Shown here: positions 41,171 to 50,696 of the stretch, in pieces
How the letters are laid out: each line of letters starts with the position of its first letter
Numbering within the stretch: position 1 is the first letter of the stretch
From: Halisarca cf. caerulea
Lineage: Eukaryota; Porifera; Demospongiae; Chondrillida; Halisarcidae
Length of the DNA: 64,000 bases
Direction: 5' to 3'
Assembly: GCA_963170055.1 (NCBI GenBank)
Contig: CAUJGJ010000161.1
Span: forward strand, 2,543,475-2,607,474
Translations under genes and position numbers: made by a program
The notes under the pieces: generated by a model
What the model was told of the DNA's origin: nothing
Seen by the model: the letters and a program-made list of their open reading frames with translations, nothing else
The model's database searches: none

Positions 41171-42330
41171 CTAAGATATGACAAATGAAATACTAATTTT
41201 AACTTCTTAAGAAAGTTAAGTTTAAAACGTTACAAACTTTAAATAATATTTATCGCAAAGATAAAGTTAGAAAGATAACTATAAAATTAGGCAAAGTGAA
41301 AAATTGGCAAAGTTCCTAAGATATGACAAATGAAATACTAATTTTAACTTTCTAAGAAAGTTAAGTTTAAAACGTTACAAACTTTAAATAATAATTATCG
41401 CAAAGATAAAGTTAGAAACATAACTTTAAAATTAGGCAAAGTGAAATTTTGGCAAAGTTCCTAAGATATGACAAATGAAATACTAATTTCAACTTTCTAA
41501 GAAAGTTAAGTTTAAAACGTTACAAACTTTAAATAATATTTATCGCAAAGATAAAGTTAGAAACATAACTTTAAATTTAAGCAAAGTGAAAAATTGGCAA
41601 AGTTCCTAAGATATGACAAATGAAATACTAATTTTAACTTTCTAAGAAAGTTAAGTTTAAAACGTTACAAACTTTAAATAATATTTATCGCAAAGATAAA
41701 GTTAGAAACATAACTTTAAAATTAGGCAAAGTGAAATTTTGGCAAAGTTCCTAAGATATGACAAATGAAATACTAATTTTAACTTTCTAAGAAAGTTAAG
41801 TTTAAAACGTTACAAACTTTAAATAATATTTATCGCAAAGATAAAGTTAGAAACACAACTTTAAATTTAAGCAAAATGAAAAATTGGCAAAGTTCCTAAG
41901 ATATGACAAATGAAATACTAATTTTAACTTTCTAAGAAAGTTAAGTTTAAAACGTTACAAACTTTAAATAATATTTATCGCAAAGGTAAAGTTAGAAACA
42001 TAACTTTAAAATTAGGCAAAGTGAAAAATTGGCAAAATTCCTAAGATATGACAAATGAAATACTAATTTTAACTTTCTAAGAAAGTTAAGTTTAAAACGT
42101 TACAAACTTTAAATTATATTTATCGCAAAGATATAGTTAGAAACATAACTTTAAATTTAAGCAAAGTGAAAAATTGGCAAAGTTCCTAAGATATGACAAA
42201 TGAAATACTAATTTCAACTTTCTAAGAAAGTTAAGTTTAAAACGTTACAAACTTTAAATAATATTTATCGCAAAGATAAAGTTAGAAACATAACTTTAAA
42301 ATTAGGCAAAGTGAAAAATTGGCAAAGTTC

Positions 42331-44360
42331 CTAAGATATGACAAATGAAATACTAATTTTAACTTTCCAAGAAAGTTAAGTTTAAAACGTTACAAACTTT
42401 AAATAAAATTTATCGCAAAGATAAAGTTAGAAACATAACTTTAAAATTAGGCAAAGTGAAATATTGGCAAAGTTCCTAAGATATGACAAATGAAATACTA
42501 ATTTCAACTTTCTAAGAAAGTTAAGTTTAAAACGTTACAAACTTTAAATAATATTTATCGCAAAGATAAAGTTAGAAACATAACTTTAAATTTAAGCAAA
42601 GTGAAAAATTGGCAAAGTTCCTAAGATATGACAAATGAAATACTAATTTTAACTTTCTAAGAAAGTTAAGTTTAAAACGTTACAAACTTTAAATAATATT
42701 TATCGCAAAGATAAAGTTAGAAACATAACTTTAAAATTAGGCAAAGTGAAAAATTGGCAAAGTTCCTAAGATATGACAAATGAAATACTAATTTCAACTT
42801 TCTAAGAAAGTTAAGTTTAAAACGTTAATAACTTTAAATAATATTTATCGCAAAGATAAAGTTAGAAACATAACTTTAAAATTAGGCAAAGTGAAAAATT
42901 GGCAAAGTTCTTAAGATATGACAAATGAAATACTAATTTTAACTTTCTAAGAAAGTTAAGTTTAAAACGTTACAAACTTTAAATAATATTTATCGCAAAG
43001 ATAAAGTTAGAAACATAACTTTAAATTTAAGCAAAGTGAAAAATTGGCAAAGTTCCTAAGATATGACAAATGAAATACTAATTTTAACTTTCTAAGAAAG
43101 TTAAGTTTAAAACGTTACAAACTTTAAATAATATTTATCGCAAAGATAAAGTTAGAAACATAACTTTAAAATTAGGCAAAGTGAAAAATTGGCAAAGTTC
43201 CTAAGATATGACAAATGAAATACTAATTTCAACTTTCTAAGAAAGTTAAGTTTAAAACGTTAATAACTTTAAATAATATTTATCGCAAAGATAAAGTTAG
43301 AAACATAACTTTAAAATTAGGCAAAGTGAAAAATTGGCAAAGTTCTTAAGATATGACAAATGAAATACTAATTTTAACTTTCTAAGAAAGTTAAGTTTAA
43401 AACGTTACAAACTTTAAATAATATTTATCGCAAAGATAAAGTTAGAAACATAACTTTAAAATTAGGCAAAGTGAAAAATTGGCAAAGTTCCTAAGATATG
43501 ACAAATGAAATACTAATTTCAACTTTCTAAGAAAGTTAAGTTTAAAACGTTAATAACTTTAAATAATATTTATCGCAAAGATAAAGTTAGAAACATAACT
43601 TTAAAATTAGGCAAAGTGAAAAATTGGCAAAGTTCCTAAGATATGACAAATGAAATACTAATTTTAACTTTCTAAGAAAGTTAAGTTTAAAACGTTACAA
43701 ACTTTAAATAATATTTATCGCAAAGATATAGTTAGAAACATAACTTTAAATTTAAGCAAAGTGAAAAATTGGCAAAGTTCCTAAGATATGACAAATGAAA
43801 TACTAATTTCAACTTTCTAAGAAAGTTAAGTTTAAAACGTTACAAACTTTAAATAATATTTATCGCAAAGATAAAGTTAGAAACATAACTTTAAAATTAG
43901 GCAAAGTGAAAAATTGGCAAAGTTCCTAAGATATGACAAATGAAATACTAATTTTAACTTTCCAAGAAAGTTAAGTTTAAAACGTTACAAACTTTAAATA
44001 AAATTTATCGCAAAGATAAAGTTAGAAACATAACTTTAAAATTAGGCAAAGTGAAATATTGGCAAAGTTCCTAAGATATGACAAATGAAATACTAATTTC
44101 AACTTTCTAAGAAAGTTAAGTTTAAAACGTTACAAACTTTAAATAATATTTATCGCAAAGATAAAGTTAGAAACATAACTTTAAATTTAAGCAAAGTGAA
44201 AAATTGGCAAAGTTCCTAAGATATGACAAATGAAATACTAATTTTAACTTTCTAAGAAAGTTAAGTTTAAAACGTTACAAACTTTAAATAATATTTATCG
44301 CAAAGATAAAGTTAGAAACATAACTTTAAAATTAGGCAAAGTGAAAAATTGGCAAAGTTC
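42331..44360 (+). repeat. Three-unit block repeated at 1595 bp, around a ttcaac/ttaataac stretch
   Basis: Units 42331-42765 match 43926-44360: ctttccaag with aaataaaattt, then ttcaac with aatttaagc, then a plain gataaag unit. The aaataaaattt change recurs once more at 44651, 725 bp on, with ctttacaag. Between the copies, units combining ttcaac with ttaataac start at 42766, 43201 and 43491 (spacings 435 and 290 bp). That combination is otherwise rare. Confidence 0.72.
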
Positions 44361-45085
44361 CTAAGATATGACAAATGAAATACTAATTTTAACTTTCTAA
44401 GAAAGTTAAGTTTAAAACGTTACAAACTTTAAATAATATTTATCGCAAAGATATAGTTAGAAACATAACTTTAAATTTAAGCAAAGTGAAAAATTGGCAA
44501 AGTTCCTAAGATATGACAAATGAAATACTAATTTCAACTTTCTAAGAAAGTTAAGTTTAAAACGTTACAAACTTTAAATAATATTTATCGCAAAGATAAA
44601 GTTAGAAACATAACTTTAAAATTAGGCAAAGTGAAAAATTGGCAAAGTTCCTAAGATATGACAAATGAAATACTAATTTTAACTTTACAAGAAAGTTAAG
44701 TTTAAAACGTTACAAACTTTAAATAAAATTTATCGCAAAGATAAAGTTAGAAACATAACTTTAAAATTAGGCAAAGTGAAAAATTGGCAAAGTTCCTAAG
44801 ATATGACAAATGAAATACTAATTTTAACTTTCTAAGAAAGTTAAGTTTAAAACGTTACAAACTTTAAATAATATTTATCGCAAAGATAAAGTTAGAAACA
44901 TAACTTTAAAATTAGGCAAAGTGAAATTTTGGCAAAGTTCCTAAGATATGACAAATGAAATACTAATTTCAACTTTCTAAGAAAGTTAAGTTTAAAACGT
45001 TACAAACTTTAAATAATATTTATCGCAAAGATAAAGTTAGAAACATAACTTTAAATTTAAGCAAAGTGAAAAATTGGCAAAGTTC

Positions 45086-48000
45086 CTAAGATATGACAAA
45101 TGAAATACTAATTTTAACTTTCTAAGAAAGTTAAGTTTAAACCGTTAAAAACTTTATATAATATTTATCGCAAAGATAAAGTTAGAAACATAACTTTAAA
45201 TTTAAGCAAAGAGAAAAATTGGCAAAGTTCCTAAGATATGACAAATGAAATACTAATTTTAACTTTCTAAGAAAGTTAAGTTTAAAACGTTACAAACTTT
45301 AAATAATATTTATCGCAAAGATAAAGTTAGAAACTTGGCTTAAAAATTAGGCAAAGTGAAATATTGGCAAAGTTCCTAAGATATGACAAATGAAATACTA
45401 ATTTCAACTTTCTAAGAAAGTTAAGTTTAAAACGTTACAAACTTTAAATAATATTTATCGCAAAGATAAAGTTAGAAACATAACTTTAAATTTAAGCAAA
45501 GAGAAAAATTGGCAAAGTTCCTAAGATATGACAAATGAAATACTAATTCTAACTTTCTAAGAAAGTTAAGTTTAAAACGTTACAAAGTTTAAATAATATT
45601 TATCGCAAAGATAAAGTTAGAAACATAACTTTAAAATTAGGCAAAGTGAAATATTGGCAAAGTTTCTAAGATATGACAAATGAAATACTAATTTTAACTT
45701 CATAAGAAAGTTAAGTTTAAAACGTTACAAACTTTAAATAATATTTATCGCAAAGATAAAGTTAGAAACATAACTTTAAAATTAGGCAAAGCGAAAAATT
45801 GGCAAAGTTCCTAAGATATGACAAATGAAATACTAATTTTAACCTTCTAAGAAAGTTAAGTTTAAAACGTTACAAACTTTAAATAATATTTATCGCAAAG
45901 ATATAGTTAGAAACATAACTTTAAATTTAAGCAAAGTGAAAAATTGGCAAAGTTCCTAAGATATGACAAATGAAATACTAATTTTAACTTTCTAAGAAAG
46001 TTAAGTTTAAAACGTTAATAACTTTAAATAATATTTATCGCAAAGATAAAGTTAGAAACATAACTTTAAAATTAGGCAAAGTGAAAAATTGGCAAAGTTC
46101 TTAAAATATGACAAATGAAATACTAATTTTAACTTTCTAAGAAAGTTAAGTTTAAAACGTTACAAACTTTAAATAATATTTATCGCAAAGATATAGTTAG
46201 AAACATAACTTTAAATTTAAGCAAAGTGAAAAATTGGCAAAGTTCCTTAGATATGACAAATGAAATACTAATTTTAACTTTCTAAGAAAGTTAAGTTTAA
46301 AACGTTAATAACTTTAAATAATATTTATCGCAAAGATAAAGTTAGAAACATAACTTTAAAATTAGGCAAAGTGAAAAATTGGCAAAGTTCTTAAGATATG
46401 ACAAATGAAATACTAATTTCAACTTTCTAAGAAAGTTAAGTTTAAAACGTTACAAACTTTAAATAATATTTATAGCAAAGATAAAGTTAGAAACATAACT
46501 TTAAATTTAAGCAAAGAGAAAAATTGGCAAAGTTCCTAAGATATGACAAATGAAATACTAATTTTAACTTTCTAAGAAAGTTAAGTTTAAAACGTTACAA
46601 ACTTTAAATAATATTTATCGCAAAGATAAAGTTAGAAACATAACTTTAAAATTAGGCAAAGTGAAAAATTGGCCAAGATCCTAAGATATGACAAATGAAA
46701 TACTAATTTTAACTTTCTAAGAAGGTTAAGTTTAAAACGTTACAAACTTTAAATAATATTTATCGCAAAGATAAAGTTAGAAACATAACTTTAAAATTAG
46801 GCAAAGTGAAATATTGGCAAAGTTCCTAAGATATGACAAATGAAATACTAATTTCAACTTTCTAAGAAAGTTAAGTTTAAAACGTTACAAACTTTAAATA
46901 ATATTTATAGCAAAGATAAAGTTAGAAACATAACTTTAATATTAGGCAAAGTGAAAAATTGGCAAAGTTCCTAAGATATGACAAATGAAATACTAATTTC
47001 AACTTTCTAAGAAAGTTAAGTTTAAAACGTTACAAACTTTAAATAATATTTATCGCAAAGATAAAGTTAGAAACATAACTTTAAAATTAGGCAAAGTGAA
47101 ATTTTGGCAAAGTTCCTAAGATATGACAAATGAAATACTAAATTCAACTTTCTAAGAAAGTTAAGTTTAAAACGTTAAAAACTTTATATAATATTTATCG
47201 CAAAGATAAAGTTAGAAACATAACTTTAAATTTAAGCAAAGAGAAAAATTGGCAAAGTTCCTAAGATATGACAAATGAAATACTAATTTTAACTTTCTAA
47301 GAAAGTTAAGTTTAAAACGTTACAAACTTTAAATAATATTTATCGCAAAGATAAAGTTAGAAACTTGGCTTAAAAATTAGGCAAAGTGAAATATTGGCAA
47401 AGTTCCTAAGATATGACAAATGAAATACTAATTTCAACTTTCTAAGAAAGTTAAGTTTAAAACGTTACAAACTTTAAATAATATTTATCGCAAAGATAAA
47501 GTTAGAAACATAACTTTAAATTTAAGCAAAGAGAAAAATTGGCAAAGTTCCTAAGATATGACAAATGAAATACTAATTCTAACTTTCTAAGAAAGTTAAG
47601 TTTAAAACGTTACAAAGTTTAAATAATATTTATCGCAAAGATAAAGTTAGAAACATAACTTTAAAATTAGGCAAAGTGAAATATTGGCAAAGTTTCTAAG
47701 ATATGACAAATGAAATACTAATTTTAACTTCATAAGAAAGTTAAGTTTAAAACGTTACAAACTTTAAATAATATTTATCGCAAAGATAAAGTTAGAAACA
47801 TAACTTTAAAATTAGGCAAAGCGAAAAATTGGCAAAGTTCCTAAGATATGACAAATGAAATACTAATTTTAACTTTCTAAGAAAGTTAAGTTTAAAACGT
47901 TACAAACTTTAAATAATATTTATCGCAAAGATATAGTTAGAAACATAACTTTAAATTTAAGCAAAGTGAAAAATTGGCAAAGTTCCTAAGATATGACAAA

Positions 48001-49145
48001 TGAAATACTAATTTTAACTTTCTAAGAAAGTTAAGTTTAAAACGTTAATAACTTTAAATAATATTTATCGCAAAGATAAAGTTAGAAACATAACTTTAAA
48101 ATTAGGCAAAGTGAAAAATTGGCAAAGTTCTTAAAATATGACAAATGAAATACTAATTTTAACTTTCTAAGAAAGTTAAGTTTAAAACGTTACAAACTTT
48201 AAATAATATTTATCGCAAAGATATAGTTAGAAACATAACTTTAAATTTAAGCAAAGTGAAAAATTGGCAAAGTTCCTTAGATATGACAAATGAAATACTA
48301 ATTTTAACTTTCTAAGAAAGTTAAGTTTAAAACGTTAATAACTTTAAATAATATTTATCGCAAAGATAAAGTTAGAAACATAACTTTAAAATTAGGCAAA
48401 GTGAAAAATTGGCAAAGTTCTTAAGATATGACAAATGAAATACTAATTTCAACTTTCTAAGAAAGTTAAGTTTAAAACGTTACAAACTTTAAATAATATT
48501 TATAGCAAAGATAAAGTTAGAAACATAACTTTAAATTTAAGCAAAGAGAAAAATTGGCAAAGTTCCTAAGATATGACAAATGAAATACTAATTTTAACTT
48601 TCTAAGAAAGTTAAGTTTAAAACGTTACAAACTTTAAATAATATTTATCGCAAAGATAAAGTTAGAAACATAACTTTAAAATTAGGCAAAGTGAAAAATT
48701 GGCCAAGATCCTAAGATATGACAAATGAAATACTAATTTTAACTTTCTAAGAAGGTTAAGTTTAAAACGTTACAAACTTTAAATAATATTTATCGCAAAG
48801 ATAAAGTTAGAAACATAACTTTAAAATTAGGCAAAGTGAAATATTGGCAAAGTTCCTAAGATATGACAAATGAAATACTAATTTCAACTTTCTAAGAAAG
48901 TTAAGTTTAAAACGTTACAAACTTTAAATAATATTTATAGCAAAGATAAAGTTAGAAACATAACTTTAAATTTAAGCAAAGAGAAAAATTGGCAAAGTTC
49001 CTAAGATATGACAAATGAAATACTAATTTTAACTTTCTAAGAAAGTTAAGTTTAAAACGTTACAAACTTTAAATAATATTTATCGCAAAGATAAAGTTAG
49101 AAACATAACTTTAAAATTAGGCAAAGTGAAAAATTGGCCAAGATC
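45086..49145 (+). repeat. Higher-order repeat, 14 units (2030 bp), two copies
   Basis: Copies are 45086-47115 and 47116-49145. Landmarks 2030 bp apart: cgttaaaaactttatata (45142/47172), aaacttggct (45331/47361), attctaac plus acaaagt, 'cataag' (45666/47696), ttaaaatatg, cttag, tatagcaaag, ggccaagatcc (46671/48701) and gaaggttaag (46721/48751). The last two units differ: the unit at 46826 has aatattaggc where its partner at 48856 has aatttaagc. The right edge of the second copy was overwritten by the trimer expansion there. Confidence 0.88.
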
Positions 49146-49717
49146 CTAAGATATGACAAATGAAATACTAATTTTAACTTTCTAAGAAAGTTAAGTTTAA
49201 AACGTTACAAACTTTAAATAATATTTATCGCAAAGATAAAGTTAGAAACATAACTTTAAAATTAGGCAAAGTGAAATATTGGCAAAGTTCCTAAGATATG
49301 ACAAATGAAATACTAATTTCAACTTTCTAAGAAAGTTAAGTTTAAAACGTTACAAACTTTAAATAATATTTATAGCAAAGATAAAGTTAGAAACATAACT
49401 TTAAATTTAAGCAAAGAGAAAAATTGGCAAAGTTCCTAAGATATGACAAATGAAATACTAATTTTAACTTTCTAAGAAAGTTAAGTTTAAAACGTTACAA
49501 ACTTTAAATAATATTTATCGCAAAGATAAAGTTAGAAACATAACTTTAAAATTAGGCAAAGTGAAAAATTGGCCAAGATCCTAAGATATGACAAATGAAA
49601 TACTAATTTTAAGAAAGTTAAGTTTAAAACGTTAATAACTTTAAATAATATTTATCGCAAAGATAAATTTAGAAACATAACTTTAAAATTAGGCAAAGTG
49701 AAATTTTGGCAAAGTTC
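48421..49717 (+). repeat. Trimer higher-order repeat (435 bp), three copies, beside the insertion
   Basis: Copies are 48421-48855, 48856-49290 and 49291-49717. Each is a ttcaac unit with tatagcaaag, a plain unit ending in ggccaagatcc, and a third unit. The third unit has gaaggttaag in the first copy, the normal stem in the second, and an 8-bp deletion plus ttaataac in the third. One trimer's worth of the same order exists at 46391-46825, so the trimer was amplified locally after the 14-unit duplication. Confidence 0.85.
49581..49717 (+). repeat. Satellite unit with an 8-bp deletion in the palindrome (137 bp)
   Basis: The unit reads tactaattttaagaaagtt where others have the full stem and loop. 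Exactly 8 bases are missing, between the taa at unit position 30-32 and the taa at 38-40. One arm of the dyad is therefore gone, as expected if replication slipped across the hairpin or between the short direct repeats. It is the last whole unit before the transposon insertion. Confidence 0.8.
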
Positions 49718-49723
49718 CTAAGA

Positions 49724-49725
49724 TA
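49724..49725. other. Target-site duplication TA, left copy
   Basis: The satellite reads ctaagaTAtgac. Here the left flank ends in ...gaTA, and the right flank at 50695-50696 starts TAtgac. The TA is present once in uninterrupted units and twice around the element. Confidence 0.88.
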
Positions 49726-49743
49726 CGCAGGTATGTTATGTCC
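49726..49743 (+). repeat. Left terminal inverted repeat of the transposon
   Basis: Reads CGCAGGTATGTTATGTCC inward from the left end. It matches the reverse complement of 50677-50694 at 17 of 18 positions; the one difference is T versus A at position 9. Weaker similarity (AATT and GGC blocks with a 1-2 base shift) may continue for another 10-12 bases. Confidence 0.9.
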
Positions 49744-49954
49744 AATTTTATGGCGCCGTCAAAATGGCCGCCACTACGGTGACCGTAATTGCACCCCTAT
49801 TTTCTCCACAGATACCTCCTAAAAAGCCTACAAGAAGCCATGAATGATATTTTTAACTTGTCTACTATGTAGAAATAACCTTTTCTTTTGTGTGATGTTT
49901 TCAACAGTTGCACAATTAATCATTTGCTACAACATACGAAAACAGCTTTAGTGA

Positions 49955-50240
49955 AAAAGGCGGAGACCTAGATGGTGGTTTTTCAACCTTACAATGGGTT
50001 CAAAATGACCTTAGGATCAATATCTAAATTTTCACCGCGTATAATTTTGAAATTCAGTTCTTTCGTTGTTATGTACAGCATTTTGTAGTTTGCAAGCAAG
50101 GACAAGACAGGATATAGTTAGACATAACTTGAATGGAACAAGCAATCGAAATTATACGCGGTGAAAAGTTAGCTTTACCTTTTAGAAATCATCTCTTAAA
50201 TTTCTGCAGTTATGCACCGCCATCTAGATCTCCGCCTTTT
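49955..50240. repeat. Internal hairpin of nested inverted repeats in the transposon
   Basis: The outer arms 49955-49979 and 50216-50240 are inverted copies with 23 of 25 bases matching (aaaaggcggaga... against its complement). The inner arms 50029-50047 and 50149-50167 are a perfect 19-bp inverted repeat built on TTTTCACCGCGTATAATTT. The order and roughly symmetrical spacing fit one ancient long palindrome of about 286 bp whose arms have diverged between the conserved blocks, with about 100 bp at the centre. It could form a stable stem in single-stranded DNA or RNA. It may be a foldback part of the element, an older element nested inside it, or a conserved transposase-binding region. The sequence alone does not decide. 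Confidence 0.82.
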
Positions 50241-50289
50241 ACGAAGAAATTTACCTAGTGCAGAAGACCCAACTCCAGAGCAAAGTCAC

Positions 50290-50321
50290 ATGATGTCACG
50301 AGAACTAATTATGATGTCACG
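50290..50321 (+). repeat. Short direct repeat ATGATGTCACG in the transposon
   Basis: The 11-mer ATGATGTCACG occurs at 50290-50300 and again at 50311-50321, 21 bp (about two helical turns) apart. The core TGATGTCA resembles CRE/ATF-type sites, but there is no nearby gene to make this meaningful. A protein-binding role is a guess. Confidence 0.5.
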
Positions 50322-50676
50322 GTATTCATCATCACCGAACGGTGCACGTATACGCGTTGATCGTGAAGTTTAGAGCGCCGGTGCAATAGATACTTTCGTC
50401 CATGCAGCACTTCAATGCCTTAACTGGATGACGATCCATGCAAATGTACAGAGAATCGTACAGTATAAGAGGTATCCCCATTGTAAACGTGGATTTTTGT
50501 TGAAACGGCCATATTAAAAAAAAAGGCAAGCACGCGAGCGTGGCAGCCAGTAAACTCGCGCGTATATTGTCGTGTGGGACGTGGTCACATAGCGAGAGCG
50601 TGATAAATTGTCCGAGGCGTGACGATATAATCGCATACCTGCCAAACCGCAAAACGCCCCTTACCAGCCTCAATTC

Positions 50677-50694
50677 GGACATAACTTACCTGCG
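50677..50694 (-). repeat. Right terminal inverted repeat of the transposon
   Basis: On the minus strand this reads CGCAGGTAAGTTATGTCC, the partner of 49726-49743 with one mismatch. Such ends are the binding and cleavage sites of the transposase in cut-and-paste elements. Confidence 0.9.
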
Positions 50695-50696
50695 TA
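50695..50696. other. Target-site duplication TA, right copy
   Basis: This is the second copy of the TA at unit positions 7-8, directly after the right terminal repeat and followed by tgacaaatg of the satellite. Confidence 0.88.

Larger units (their letters stand above)
1..49725 (+). repeat. 145-bp satellite DNA array, left block (343 units plus 8 bp)
   Basis: Uninterrupted head-to-tail array of an AT-rich 145-bp unit. Unit starts fall at 1, 146, 291, 436 and so on to 49581, with an 8-bp stub at 49718-49725. Exactly 343 units fit once these indels are counted: +1 near 1820 and near 5300; -2 in each of four units starting at 21318, 22331, 23344 and 25082; -2 near 25490; -1 near 27508 and near 27825; -8 in the unit at 49581. 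Neighbouring units differ at only a few sites, and these define recurring variants. All three frames are closed by frequent taa/tag, so it does not code. One AACGTT palindrome recurs at unit position 55-60 in nearly all units. I saw no inverted segment and no other insertion in these 49.7 kb. The role is not visible in sequence; centromeric or pericentromeric heterochromatin is an inference from array size, purity and HOR order. Confidence 0.97.
49726..50694. mobile_element. Non-autonomous DNA transposon (MITE-like), 969 bp, with terminal inverted repeats and TA target-site duplication
   Basis: This is the only long non-satellite stretch in the window and is visibly richer in G+C and CpG. Its ends are inverted repeats (17 of 18 bases match) beginning CGCAGGTA, flanked on both sides by a TA that is single in the satellite unit. 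This is the hallmark of cut-and-paste DNA transposons. A TA duplication is typical of the Tc1/mariner superfamily, though a few other groups also make 2-bp duplications and the CGCAGG end is not one I can assign. Inside is a hairpin of nested inverted repeats (49955-50240). No transposase domain is visible: no reading frame exceeds 116 codons and none shows a DDE/D-type pattern. It would need a transposase supplied in trans. Sequence outside the termini and hairpin (about 49744-49954 and 50241-50676) shows nothing I can name. Family assignment is inference. Confidence 0.87.

Noticed and set aside
1..49725. CRISPR array
   Set aside because: The repeats are contiguous 145-bp units with no unique spacers, no cas genes and no leader. 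The unit is far longer than CRISPR repeats.
50332..50682. Open reading frame of 116 codons on the minus strand inside the transposon
   Set aside because: It starts within the right terminal repeat region and has no recognisable domain, signal or catalytic pattern. It is no longer than chance allows in a G+C-richer insert. A non-autonomous element is not expected to code.
49726..50694. SINE or tRNA-derived element
   Set aside because: The insert has inverted ends and a TA duplication rather than a 3' tail with a longer target duplication. The A-run at 50516-50524 is internal, and I see no convincing A-box/B-box pair.
49726..50694. TTAA- or 8-bp-target elements (piggyBac, hAT)
   Set aside because: Only TA is duplicated. 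The flanking bases beyond it (ctaaga and tgacaa) are not repeated.
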